A DNA stretch of 64,000 nt. Origin: Isoetes taiwanensis (lineage: Eukaryota > Streptophyta > Lycopodiopsida > Isoetales > Isoetaceae). The stretch spans positions 94,940 to 158,939 of the forward strand of contig JAJEKV010000525.1 in assembly GCA_021234155.1 (NCBI GenBank). The letters run 5' to 3'. A program made the translations under genes and the position numbers. Shown here in pieces: positions 43,395-55,949 of the stretch (positions within the stretch are counted from its first letter, which is position 1; every line of letters begins with the position of its first letter). The notes under the pieces are model-generated. The model worked only from the letters and a program-made list of their open reading frames with translations, was not told the origin of the DNA and did no database searches.

Positions 43395-43690
43395 AGTTTG
43401 TAACGTTTTTTGTAACAGAAAATACATTAATTAGTATTTTTTTATTTGCGTCACAAAAGGTGATTTGTGACGCGTTACCAACGAAGAACCACTTGTAACG
43501 CGTTACAAAATATTATTCTGTAACGCGTTACTATAATAATATTTGTGACGTGTAACAAATTCTAATCGTAATTGTCGCGCGTCACTAATTAATTTTTATA
43601 CCACGTGTATTTACATTTGTCACGCATCACGAGTGACTCCTAATTGTAACCATAGTTCGTTGTCACGGGTGTCAATTGCAAACGTATTGA
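43395..43690. repeat. Left subterminal repeats of the CACTA element
   Basis: TTTGTAACG, TGTGACGCGTTACC, TGTAACGCGTTAC (twice), TGTGACGTGTAAC and GTCGCGCGTCAC occur in both orientations, as in CACTA subterminal transposase-binding regions. Confidence 0.8.
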
Positions 43691-43819
43691 ATTAAAAAAA
43701 AGGGGGGAGGGAAGGGGAATGAGTATCCAAGAGTAAAAGAATACACTGAAAAATTGATTACATGATAGAAAATAATGTATACAAAAAAATATGGTTTAAA
43801 CTGTTTGAACAAGTTTATG

Positions 43820-45340
43820 CAAAGATAGCTACACGCCTCCCCGTCATCTCCATCAAAATAATCCCCGACGCATGCGATATCGTCACCCCCGCCAAGGGGA
43901 ATGCTATCGCTATGTAATCCACGTTAGGAGCATCAATATCGCCCCCTCCTTCATCGCCTAGTCGCGCCATAATTCTCTGCAAAAGAATTATGATTAATAA
44001 ACATCGAGGACCAATGTCATTGCATAAATAATATCATATGAACTTACTTCTTGATCAGCATGGTGCAGGGGCCATGTGTTATGGCGAGCAAGATAAAGCT
44101 CCAACTAAGCAAAAGACATTCTTTTAGCTAATTGGGCTTGATCAAATGTTGGCTCTTTCCCATATTTTTGGTACTAAAATGCAACAATATAAAAAATTTG
44201 TTAGCTTTTATTTATACTCAAATAATAGAACCCCCCTCCCCCAAAAAGCAAAAAATAAAATAAAAAGAAGAGAAGTTAGGAAACTTACAAATTTCGCGGG
44301 CAAACGAAGTTCACCACCGCTACCAAGTCGATGGGCCGCACCAGTATCTTCCTTTCTAGCACTGTAGCATAACCATTTCAATAAAGTTTTAATAATAGAC
44401 AAGATACATCAAGGAATTGTAGGACTTACGCAGCAGCTGCTTTTTGTTGTGCATGTCTCTGATCTCCTGCCTTATCCAACTGGGCTTCTTTAATAGCCCA
44501 CTCCCAAAACTCATCACTTGCTCGTTTAGGCTTTTGAGTATTCTTCTCCAAAGACACCATAGCTTTTTTCTTCATTCTATAACGTCGTGTCCTACAAAAC
44601 CATAGAATTGAAATGTGAGTTTCAACTCTAACAACGTATAAACACTTCCAAAAAATCAAATCATCTAAAGCATAATGCATCGGTATTCTATTTTGTATAT
44701 GATTACCTCAAAACGCCAGACATCTTGCGCTTCACTTCAGATTTATCAAATCCAACACCATGTCGAAGTCTCTAGGGTGTTCAATACCTAAGTCATTGAA
44801 AACTTAATTTATCATCATTAAATAATAATAACAAAAAAAAATCTAGTTACAAACTTCTTTAATATCACTAATAAATAACAATAAAACATCTAGTTACGAC
44901 TTCTTGAATATCATTAAATAACACTAAAAAATCTAGGTAGAAACTTCTTCAATATGCGATCTATTTTGTTGGTTCATGTGCTTATGTGGTTCTTCCAATA
45001 AAACAAATCGTCTATAAACCCTCTTTATAGATTTTGCAAAATCCTTGACCCTTGTTAGTTTTGGCTTTAAAATTGCTTATAGCCATTGGAGGAAGTTATT
45101 TTTGTACCTTGTATAACCTTTGTGCCGGTTCATACTTGAAGATTCCAATCTAGAAAGCAACCAACATGCAATATCATAAGAAAGGAACAAGAAATAAAGT
45201 ATAATAATTATACAAACATGAACAAGAATACAAAAAGTATAATAATTATACCGGGCCGAAGGATTGTCGCTTTTCCTCCTGGGATGAAGGTGGAGGTCCG
45301 GGGCCTCCCTCTACCTCTAGAATATGTGGAAGTCATAGGT
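43820..45340 (-). pseudogene. Second ORF of the CACTA element, decayed
   Basis: Minus-strand exon-like pieces: RGRGRPRTSTFIPGGKATIL near 45310, RRYRMKKKAMVSLEKNTQKP to KAGDQRHAQQKAAAA (44590-44430), ARKEDTGAAHRLGSGGELRL (about 44360-44300), FDQLAKRMSFAYLELYLARH (about 44135-44075) and an acidic tail (43980-43860). The H-LGS-G motif and the order fit the plant En/Spm-type second protein (putative TNPA-like or Ptta family), a DNA-binding partner of tnp2. Breaks between pieces are probably introns; integrity unproven. Confidence 0.45.
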
Positions 45341-46950
45341 GTAGATATATTTATAGGATCCGTCGATGTGGGACCATAGACCATGCCCCAGGGGACGGCA
45401 ATGGTGTCCGATGGGCAACATGTGTGATCATCTCCATCTAGTCACATTAGCTCCCGTGGTAGATTGATCCCTCATGAGTCGTCAAACCTTGGGTTCAACC
45501 TCCTTGCAAGTTGGATAGTACCAACGGTGTCCTGAGATCCACCCATTAATCCGTTCCTCTATCCCCCAATGCTTTGTATATTAGAGAGTATCCCCAGACC
45601 GCAACATTAAATGGGTCCCAAAATCTCATCCATCTATATTTGAACACATGTTAGCATATGCAAAATTAATAGAAATCCTTACTTCAAGTACTCTTAAAAT
45701 TAAAAAACGCTTACAATACTTATTCAAGCTCGGACAAACTCAAATATTTTATTATGACTTATTCATGTTTTGAACATAACAATTAATATGGAGAGAGAGT
45801 GAGATTTCTAGCATTCTTCAATGGGGGCAAACTATATAGTTTCTTCTAAATTTTTTTTTTTTTTTTTTCATTGGCATCACATTCAATTCTAACATTCATT
45901 TGTAATCGGTGGTCTCAAAAACGAAGTCTTTACACTATTTCTTTTTTACATGATGGTATTGATCATCACATTCAAGCTATAATAAACACTCATCTAGTCT
46001 TGATCGCAACATTTTTCATTGAAGATTGTCTTTCTTCAAAACGATTTACTCATCAATTGCCCATTTTTATACAAACCGCAACTAGTAGGCATAGTAGAAC
46101 CTTTATCTGGTATTAATCTTATGATAAGCTTATTTTGCGGATGAAGGTGGAAACCGTGAGCCATTTGAGCTATAGCATATCAGGAAGGCTTAGTTTATCC
46201 ATATATTTCAAAGGTTCCGGTTCCATAGTCTTCTTCCCATATGGGGCAACTATATGCTCTAGAACATTCACATCAATTTCCACTAGGGTGCTCATAGACA
46301 CTTCTTTTGTAGCCATATCCGCTGATTGTTTCTAGCACTCGCTAGAAACTTCATCAAAATCAAACCTTGAAACATGATGCTCTCATCAAGTTGATTACCA
46401 ACACCGAATCACCAAGTATTTCCACCGATAATATACTCTTTACTCTTAGGACCCCGACATGTTTCAAGAAGTGACCTTGCATTATCATCCGAGAGGTTCA
46501 GATCCAATCAAGGGATAACTCATCATACCATCCACTTCTTTTTGAAAACATGTTAGCATATGCCAATTTAATAGTTTTTCACGGACTTGCTTCAAGTACT
46601 TGTAAAATTAAAAACGCTTTTTCCACTTGATGGTATTATTCATTCTACAACGGACAAGCCAAAATATTTTATTATGAGCAAAATTCATGTTTTGCTCCAT
46701 AACAATTAATATGGAGAAATTTACACTGAGACCTTCCTAAAACCAAATGGGCAAATCGTTAATCCAATTGTTTGGCCTTATTTAAATGGCCATTCCCAAA
46801 TATATATATCTAAATGGGACAACCATAAAAGTCCACGATTGAGACACAATAAAAAAGTGCGAGAACTAGGCGAAAAAGAGATTTTTTGTCGCCTCCGGCA
46901 TGGATTTGCCCGTTAATGGCCTTCTTATTCATCCCATCTTCGGGCAATGC
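45341..46950. other. CACTA interior, no recognisable gene
   Basis: Includes a T-tract near 45850-45870 and a partial direct duplication (ACATGTTAGCATATGC... TTAATAG near 45648 and 46548). No domain recognised. Confidence 0.5.
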
Positions 46951-46957
46951 GTGTCAG

Positions 46958-47560
46958 CTAAAGCTTATCGACCTCTACTTTCTTAATCTGTTTCATTTCA
47001 TATTTTGTTGTATCACCTGAATTTCTAGTGTTAGTTTGCATTGAGTCGGGAGCCGGGTGCAATAACTGAGAAATTGTTTTGGAATCATAGTGTGCATCAA
47101 CAATGCTAACAAAAGTAACCTTGTTTGGGGGTATATTCTCCTGCAAAGATCGGGTAACGTAACTTGAATGGATTCTTCGCCACACGCTTAAAATACATGT
47201 CAATTAATGAGCCACACTTTTGATAAGAGGCGTGGTACGTTTCAAGCAATTTCTCGCCTTTAATCAAGTATCCTGATCGTGCATAATCAAGTATAGTGAT
47301 CTTCTGTGGGCATAATGCCATACCTCCTGCATTACTTTGAAATACTCATGACCCTTGACCACCAAACTTGCGCGGCCAGAGGCAGCAAGCAGACATGTGA
47401 ATGTTAGGATTTACACCATGTTCTTGCATGTCTTCAAAAAATTGGACAGCCATGCTCCCTGCAAAATTAAGGCCATGCCCTTTAATCATTGCATTTCAAG
47501 GAGCGACATCTTCAACCTGAAGAGCCTCTATAGATGAGCCACAGCTTAGAGCCATACTGA
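46958..47560 (-). pseudogene. Captured PPR protein fragment (minus strand)
   Basis: With frameshifts the minus strand reads APWNAMIKGHGLNFAGSMAV, QFFEDMQEHGVNPN, TFTCLLAASGRASLVVKGHE and YFKVMQ. This is the pattern of a plant E/DYW-type pentatricopeptide-repeat protein (SWNAMI.GYG..G....AL.LF..M...G..PN..TF..LLSAC...GLV..G..YF). Downstream, IPPNKVTFVSIVDAHYD is another PPR-like start. Such proteins edit organelle RNA; this copy is broken by stops. Confidence 0.65.
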
Positions 47561-47889
47561 ATCCACAAATTTGAGAAAAAAAAATCCTCTAAGACTAGAG
47601 ATTTTCCAGTGAGCTTTGCTTACGGTAGAACTCTTTTCCATAAACCCTCCTCCACAACTAACTTCCAAAAGTGTATTGTAACATGTCATAAAAGAATAGC
47701 ATTTTGGACTATGTCCAGCATATCCAAGCTTCCAGAATGCTATTTCAGAGAATTTCGACTACATAATGCTATATTCTTGATGTTCTGTTGCACCAAATTG
47801 ATGTACCTGCATTCCATGCATCTAAAACATTGCATGTCAGTGTACATTTGTGGACTAGTGCCATATGGCACCCCAAATCCATGACATGC

Positions 47890-48663
47890 TTCATATTGCT
47901 CCATATTACTTGGATGCATCGATTGTGCAAGTTTCGAATGTGCATCTAGTCAAAACTGAGCTATTGCTACCATGGGTGGTAAAATGAGTACACCCCAACA
48001 AAGAACAAGCCCAAGCTTTCTTGTCCTCCTCGCTTGTAACCACCAAGAGCTTGACAAGCTTTTCATAAGCTTCTAATTTGTCATTTCATTGATTATTAGG
48101 AGAAGAGCCCTTCTAGCAAGATCTGTTTGGTTTTCCATTGCCAAGGCAATCTGGTGATAACATGCAAAACCATCATAGCTACATGGTACCCTTAGACTCC
48201 ATAATATCCGGCACTAACATGATAAGACATACTTAGATCATCCAAATGCAAGAAAATACAAGATGCACCTTGATAATGAGCCTTGCAAAGAATTGCAATG
48301 CTTGCCAACCGCAGAAAATTTGCATGAGTATTTCAAGGGGAAATAAGTGGTCGCGAAACTCGTACTTTCTCATCCTCTCGTCCATTTGATCCTTCGAAAA
48401 GCTTCATCGCCATAGCTCTATGAAATCAGAATCATTAACAAGGCATAAACTTTGGAATCTTCGCTCTTGTCGCCTCCTTTTGATCTTAAAGCATTCCAAT
48501 CTTTTCCATAATGTAAGGATTTGACATAGACACAACCCAGTTCCATGCTCACCTCATGCTTTAGCACATTAGATCTTGCAAGCTCCAAGCTTTTCTCCAG
48601 CCAGCCTTTGGTTTTCGGCAAGCAAGCTTCTCTTTGCAGCTTAAATCGAGAATCCATCCACAA
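47890..48663 (-). pseudogene. Unidentified captured fragment, helical-repeat-like
   Basis: A clean 81-codon frame (48663-48418: KGWLEKSLELARSNVLKHEV, SMELGCVYVKSLHYGK) and downstream pieces in other frames (HQIALAMENQTDLARRALLL, KLVKLLVVTSEEDKKAWACS) suggest an alpha-helical repeat protein, perhaps TPR-like. I do not recognise the family. Confidence 0.3.
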
Positions 48664-50105
48664 AAGAATAGACCCTTTTGTGAAACGTTATATAGTCTAT
48701 AATCTTGAACGGCAAGGGAAAACAACCCTTCAAGATGTCTTCAATATGGGCAAAAAGTGTGATACCCTCTAGGATTCTCTATTGAGAAGATAAAGCCTCC
48801 CTCCAAGAATTTCTCATCTCTCGATGCACCATCTTTAGAAAGCGCGGCCGCAAAGATGCTTCACCGGGTTTGGCACGCTTTTTCAAACCGCAGGAGCCTA
48901 CCTACTTGTTAGTGTACTCTCACATCCTTGCTTTGCCGCCTATGTCAAGATATTCCCATCTTATTAGAGAGTGTGTGCTTCCCTATTTTGTGCACAAATG
49001 CGTATGTCCGTGGACCTCCCTTCAAGCATTTCTTCAAGAGTTCAAGAGTCGGAGTGTCCCGCCATTGATTTTCAAAAGCCTCATCCCTTTCTAGCATTTG
49101 TCAAACAGTTCCATTTAATCAAACAAGCTACCATGAGCTCTCACTTGAACATCCGCTCATACCGCTCCCTTCAACCTTCTCTTGTAACGTGGGCTCCTCT
49201 TCTTCATCAATAATTTTACTGGATGTCCAAATTGATGGAAACCGCTTTTTTTCTGAACACAAAATTGGTCTTGATGAGAAGAAACTAGCGATACAGATCA
49301 GCACCTATGCTCAAAGAGGATTCCACACAAAGCTTGTGCCTTCTAGGTTCTTAGATTGCCGTCATATGAAGAAGATGCACTCATTACAATAAAATTCACC
49401 ATTCTGTTTGAGTGTAGCTTAATATACGAGGCTTCCACATCAAAGCTTGCATATATGAGCCAACTCTATTCTTGCACATCAAAGCTTGCATACTCTATTA
49501 CAAATAAACGTATCTAATTTCTCGACTGGTTTTGCCTTCTTACTCAATTCCTTGAAAATAGCCCTTTGCTTCCCTCGAATTTTGCCCGCTTGAATTTGCC
49601 TCTCTACATCTAAGTGAAATTAAAACACAATGTTTGAGCATTCTTGCTACCTATGCATAAATTTTAAATTGAAAGTGAGGGATTTTAGATTGAAAGTGAG
49701 GGATAAAAAAATACCTGGAAGGATGATGAGTAGCGTCTACAGATCAACCTTCAGCACCGCAAGCACCGCAAACAAGATCGATTAGCAAGATTGGCGGGAA
49801 TCAAGAAATCACGTAAGAATTTGGGAATTTGGGAATAAGTTTGTAGACGATCCCCGCCACGGACTCGTTATAATGAAGAAGATGAAAAAATTTGTGACGA
49901 TTCCCCACCACCGTGACTCGTTACAACTTGTTACAAGATTGCATTGATAATTTCTCTTTTGAATTTATTTGTCCCTTATAAGCCATATATGTAAGCATAA
50001 GTGTTACATATCAATTGGAAGGTGTGTAGAGAGGGGCAAGAGAAATAGAATTGCAAATCTGTCTGCCAGACCATTTTATATTATGAATAGCCCTTGCTTC
50101 ATTAT
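48664..50105. other. CACTA interior, no recognisable gene
   Basis: 49190-49940 includes GTGACGATTCC and ACTCGTTACAA words like those at the element ends, hinting at another truncated CACTA end near 49850-49950. No gene seen. Confidence 0.45.
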
Positions 50106-50109
50106 TATA

Positions 50110-50995
50110 TGAAGAACTAGAGTAGAGCCAATTGTACTCTTTCCACAAAGCCAAAAAAAAAGGAATGCCGTTTCTTGACATCCATAGTAGCTGGCTATAC
50201 ACAAAATGCGCGAATTATTTTTCCTTTCTTTTCCAACAAATGCCTTTTCAGAATATATTATAGTGGACGCATTGTGATCGTTATTGTTAGTTATCTTTAG
50301 CATGGTTCCTTGATAAAGGCTTTTCAATATTTATCAGATGCTGAACTTAATTTACTCTTATGGAACACCATGCTAGCAGGTTATGTCCAACATGGGGGGA
50401 TCCAAACCTGGCCTAAATTTTTTTGCATGTATGTTCTATAACTAAGTTGTTTCATGGAACATCTTGATTTCAGGATATAGTCAAGATAGCAATCTTCATC
50501 AAAGCTTTTGAGCTGTTTCAGTAAATGCCTCAGAGAGACATTGTTTTTTGGAATATTGTGATTGCAGCCTATGCCTAATATGGGCTTGCAGAAGAGGCAT
50601 TTGGCTTCTTTGAGCAAATGTCAGAACGTAATGTGTCTTCATGGAATACTATGTGGACAGCATCCAACAAACTGTGTCAAATGTTGTAGGCAATGAAATT
50701 CTTTTTAAAGATATTGTCTCTTGGTTTAGCCTATTGTACAGATGGATCTCCAGCGCATGTATTATAGTTCTTTCACCAGATGCTACAACATGGTTTAGAT
50801 GCCACAACATGATTCAGTTTTCTGGACTGCCATGATTTCTACTTATCTAGTCTGTCGTGGTACGCTGAAGGAGTCCCTTCTTATGCATTGCATTATGCAT
50901 CAATGTCATAAAAAATCAAACCATCGACCATTTCTTTCTGCGAGAATACCATATGATAAATCCCTGCACTTAAATCTTATCTATGACCTAGGTTA
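50110..50995 (+). pseudogene. Captured PPR protein fragment (plus strand)
   Basis: Plus-strand pieces in several frames: NAVS...IVAGYTQNA (about 50165-50210), LLLWNTMLAGYVQHGG (about 50350-50397), GYSQDSNLHQ (about 50470), AYA*YGLAEEAFGFFEQMSE (about 50570-50628) and RNVSSWNTMW (about 50628-50657). These repeat the NVVSWNAMI.GY.QNG / LF.QMPERN pattern of PLS-type plant PPR proteins. The orientation is opposite to the fragment at 46958-47560, so it may be a separate capture. Many stops. Confidence 0.65.
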
Positions 50996-51625
50996 GATAT
51001 CTATGCAAATATCTAATTAATATTTTTTCACATTCACAACTTATGCATGTATCTTGTATAGGGCTAGGGAATGCTATTTGTTACAAAAGACTCTTTAGCT
51101 TAAAAAAGTTCAAATGTGGATATGCCACAAACCAATAAGCTAGATCTATTGAGGGTGGTTTATGACATACTAGCTTAGAGATGTTGAAGTAACAATATTG
51201 CCCATGAGATATATAATAGTATTTATTGCATGGCAAGTGCAATCAACTCACAAGGGACACCACTTAATATAAATTTCTTGATTTACGGTCCAACGATAAT
51301 CCCGACCCAAGTTCCATGTTATCCATGCAAATTTGTTGTAGGGGATTAGGTATTTTTTTAGGATAAACCGTAGTTCTTTAACATTCCTAAAGCTAAGAAA
51401 TGAGCTCCATGGTTTGTTGAACCATTTATAATTATTGGTCACGTTGGACCCAAGCTCATCGATTGAACTTGCCAAGTAGAGTGCATAATGAGTTTCAAAG
51501 TGCAGGACCATGGGGTCTATAGGTAGTTCTGGCCTATAGGTGGCACCCCTAATTTAAGTGTGCTCATCTTCTTGTACATCTACATATACAAAGTTTACTA
51601 TTTTTACCCATATGCATACAAGAGT
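50996..51625. other. CACTA interior, no recognisable gene
   Basis: AT-rich. An 87-codon minus frame at 51248-51511 is unrecognised. Confidence 0.5.
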
Positions 51626-51680
51626 CACTACAAGGGATAGTCGACCTTCAATGACGTCTAGAGGTCGTTGAACGACGTCT
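51626..51680 (+). repeat. Possible end of a second, nested CACTA-type element
   Basis: CACTACAAGGGATAGTCGACC followed by GACGTCTAGAGGTCGTTGAACGACGTC, that is, a CACTACA start plus a short inverted GACGTC pair. It lies directly before the large tandem array. I could not find the matching far end. Confidence 0.4.
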
Positions 51681-54600
51681 GATTTAAATTCTGATTTTTT
51701 GTCAGCTAGCTTCCTAAGTCATCGCCAACATACAGGCCAACTTTCAAAAATTTTGGATAAGGTTTAGATCAAATAGTTTGCATTAGAACGGTCCGGGTAG
51801 CCTGTTGTTGGGCAGTCGAGCTGGCACACTTGCCCAAGTCAAACAAGGCCAGGACCTTGCAAGCCTCCTCATTAGAGGGGGGAGTCCGAACCCCAGGAGG
51901 CGAGCCCCAAAGCTTCCCAGAGGCCTTTTCCGGGCCGGCTCACGGGGGAGGGGGCGACGCTAAAGACCACGCCCCCGGATCTTGCCCCGTGATCCGACCG
52001 TTGAATCCTTTGTTCAAGGAAACCGGTTCAAGAAGGTCCAAAAATCCAACATCCGTCCCGAGAACATATCAAATCGCTAAGCCGCCCCGCTGGGCATACA
52101 ATGTAGAAACCAAAGTGTTTTGTCGTCGGACATTGTGAGGTTCAAATGGCGATTCGACCGCCACATCGTCCGGAATGCCAAAATTACCCTAGGGACCAAG
52201 TTACACGGCCGTTTGGTAAAAGAAAGAAAACACTTACGCCTCTACATTGTAAAGATTTTGGCGTACCAACCTCCTAGGCCAATTGACTACGAAAGTGTGT
52301 TGCACATGAGATAGTTTGGCTTCTTCGGAAGGGATGGGCTTCGGGCCACAAAACTTGGTCCCTAGTGCAATGTCGATGTTCCGAGTCCATTGGCGTAGAC
52401 GCATCACGGTGCCCGAGAGGGGAAGTTGCCCGTCCGTCGCGTGGCCTTCTCTGGAGAGGACTTTGGGGCAAGTCGAGGCCCGTGGTTTTAGGGTCCGTGT
52501 CTCGCATCAACACCCCTCAACTAAGAAGACACGGGCGCAAGGTCCTAGTCGAACCGACAAGGATAGAGCCCAAACGAAACCCCATGAGTTGCCGTGTTCT
52601 AGTTGTGGTTTGCATTTTGGGTGCCGAAGTTTGGTCTTTGCTCTTTGGGACGGGCCGATCATATGCAATTGAGAACGCCAAGCAAGGGAACCGATGGAAT
52701 GGAGTTTGGACCTGCATCTCCGCTGTGGCGCTTAGAAGTCAAGGGCCGCATTTGCAGTAGCAAGACATTCAGAATTGAAATTAATGCATAGTACGGACTT
52801 AAATTTGATTTTTTGTCGCCTAGCTTCCTAAGTCATCGCCAACATATAGGCCAACCTTCAAAAATTTTGGATAAGGTTTAGATCAAATAGTTTGCATTAG
52901 AACGGTCCGGGCAGCTTTTGTTGTTGGGCAGCCGAATGACACACTTGCTCAAGTCAAACAAGGCCAGACCTTGCAAGGCCTCCTCATTAGAGGGGGAGAG
53001 TCCAACCCCGTGAGGCGAGCCCCAAAAGCTTCCCCGAGGCAGCCTTTTCTCGGCAAGCCTCACGGGGCGATGACGCTAAAGACCACACTCCCGATCTCTG
53101 CCTCCGATCCCAACCGCTGAATCCTTTGTTCAAGGAACCTGGTTCGAAGGTCCAAAAATCCAACATCCGGCCCAGAGAACATATCAAACCGCAAGCGCCC
53201 CGCTGGCTACGCTGTAGAAACCAAAGTGTTTTGTCGTTTGGACATTAAGTGGAGGTTTCAAATGGCGATTCGACTTACACATCGTCCTGAATGCCAAAAT
53301 TACCCTAGGGACCAAGTTACACGCCATCGGGCTTTGGTAAAAGAAAGAAACACTTACGCCTCTACATTGCAAGATTCAGCCAGCCCACCTCCTAGGCCAA
53401 TTGACTACGAGTGTGTTGCACATGAGATAGTTTACGCCGAAGGGTGGGCTTCGCCACAAAACTTGGTCCCTAGGGCAATGTCGACGTTCCGAGTCCATCG
53501 GCGCAGATGCATCACCTGCCCGAGAGGGGAAGTTGCCCGCCCGTCGCTGTGGCCTTCTGGAGAGGACTTTTGGGGCAAGCCGCCTCGGTGGTTTTAGGGT
53601 CCGCGGGCTCGTATCAACACCCCCTCACGGCAAGACACGCCGAAGGTCCTAGTCAATCCGACAAGGATAGAGCCTCAAACGTAAACCCTATGAGTTGCCG
53701 TGTTCAGTGTGGTTTGCATTTTGGGTGCCGAAGCTTTGGTCTTTTTTGCTCTGGGGGATGATCATATGCGCTGGAGAACTAAGCAAGGGGAACCGACTTT
53801 AATGGAGTTTGGACTCGCATCTCCCCGTTGTGGCGCTTAGTTAGAAGTCAAGGGTCGATTTTGCAAAAGAGCAAGACATTCAGAATTGTAAATTAATGCA
53901 TAGTACGGACTTAAATTCTGATTTTTGTCACTAGCTTCCTAAGTCATCGCCAACATATAGGCCAACTTTCAAAAATTTTGGATAAGGTTTAGATCAAATA
54001 GTTTGCATTAGAACGGTCCGGCAGCCTCGTTGGGCAGCCGAAAGCCGCACACTTGCCCAAGTCAAACAAGGCCGTGACCTTGCAAGGCCTCCCTCATTAG
54101 AGGGGAGAGTCCGAACCCCGTGAGGCGAGCCCCCAAAAAGCTTCCCCGAGGCAGCCTCTTTCTCCGGCAGCCTCACGGGGTGACGCTAAAGACCACACTC
54201 CCGGATCTCGCCCCCGTGATCCCACCGCTGAATCCTTTGTTCAAGGAACCTGGTTCGAGAAGGTCCAAAAATCCAACATCCGGCCCCGAGAACATATCAA
54301 ACCATGAAGGCGCCCCGGGCGGGCTGGCTAGAAACCAAAGTGTTTTGTCGTCGGGACATTGGGAGGTTCAAATGGCGATTCGACTTTTGCCACATCGTCC
54401 GAATGCCAAAATTACCCTAGGGACCAAGCTACATGGTCAGCTTTGCAAAAGAAAGAAACACTTACGCCTCTACATTGCAAAAAGATTTAGCCACCACCTC
54501 CAGGCCAATTGACTACGAAAGTGTGTTGCACATGAGATAGTTCCATGCTTCTTCGAGAAGGGGTGGGCTTCGCCACAAAACTTGGTCCCTAGGGCAATGT

Positions 54601-54897
54601 CGACGCTCAGTCCACCGGGCAGAGATGCATCACGGTGCCCGAGAGGGAAAGTTGCCCGTCCGCTGTGGCCTTCTGAGAGGACTTTGGGGCAAGCTACTTC
54701 CGGTGGTTTTAGGTCCGTGTCGGGCGCCAACACCCCCTTACGCCAAGACACTGCGGCTAAGGTCCTAGTTAACCGGACAAGGATAGAGCCTCCCAAACGT
54801 AAAACCCTATGAGCTGCCGTGTTCTAAAGTGGTTTTGCTTGGGTGCCGAAGTTTTGGTCTTTTGCACTTGGGACGGTATTTATCACATGCGCTGAGT
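51681..54897 (+). repeat. Tandem repeat, unit about 1.11 kb, 2.9 copies
   Basis: TTCCTAAGTCATCGCCAAC occurs at 51711, 52825 and 53936 (periods 1114 and 1111) and the whole unit follows with many small indels; the third copy lacks about 150 bp at its end. It is markedly more GC-rich than its surroundings. Frames of 120-130 codons shift from copy to copy, so I do not regard it as coding. The unit's end is also present at 8455-8530. Confidence 0.9.
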
Positions 54898-55949
54898 TAG
54901 ATATGAATCCTAAATGTTACCCCTACATCTACGCAATCTAAATTTTGAGCCAACAATCATTGTCAAGGCATTAATATTTGAAAAACATATTAAGAAGAAT
55001 ATTATCAATATTGTCTATTTGCCATCCGTGCTCCTATGAGTTCAATCATCGTTTTCACATTATCATTTTCATGCAATATTGCCCTGGCATTCTTCTCGGT
55101 TTACATATAAATCTTGACCAATACAAATTTCTTGCTCTAGAGTGCCATCATCCCCATCAATATCAAGGAAAACAAACACTCCACCATTATTTGTGTCCTT
55201 GCCCCCGTCGTCCTCTTCATTTGTCAATGTTTCTTCCATACTAATGCCTTCTTTTTACCAAGGGTACGCTTCTTCCATATCAATGCCTTCTACCTCAGCC
55301 ACCAAAGGTACCACTTCTTCTCGATGGTGTCTTCACTCTCATCCTCTATACCGGAGTATGATCATGCAATGCGAGAGAAGGAGGTTCGATAACGCTTTAT
55401 AATCTTCGCTTGTCGAGGATTGACCCGCATCACATATAGCCAATCTGATCATTAGGTGCCGGATGGTATACTTGTTCACACTCTCTCGGAAAAAATATAA
55501 GGTTCATTGTCTTCGAATCAACCGCCGAATTGATGAGCACTAAACCATTGGGACCTTGACAAAATGTGGCACCTTTGCCCCTCGTAGTTGTGCATCATAC
55601 CATCTATTCAAAACAAGACTTTAGTAAAATTTCTAAAGTCAAGCTCTAATATTTGTTGTATCTTTTCCGACATACCAATGTCACCAATCATATTTTTGTC
55701 TTTTGCACTTGCACTACTTTTCAACTATGAAAGTAGACATAATTCCACGCCAAAGGTAACACAAACTTCATCCTTTTTTCTGCAGACACCTAAAATGTCG
55801 CCTATTGCAAATGTATCCATTATATAGTGAAACCTACATATTGTACAAACCATGTTAAGTCATTTTAAAAAAGTATCTTAACAATATTACTATCTTACCC
55901 ATGCCGAAGGCCCATATGCACCGGCATTTTCCTCTAACTTCATCTTTCC
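54898..55949 (-). other. Region downstream of tnp2; acidic and possible C-terminal coding debris
   Basis: The minus strand encodes an acidic piece (EEDDGGKDTNNGGVFVFLDI) near 55200 and KTMNLIFFPRECEQVYHPAP near 55500, which may belong to the C-terminal DUF of plant CACTA transposases. Low certainty. Confidence 0.3.

Noticed and set aside
51830-54812. Open frames of 60-131 codons in the GC-rich tandem repeat
   Set aside because: Equivalent positions in the three copies are in different frames and interrupted by indels; no domain is recognisable.
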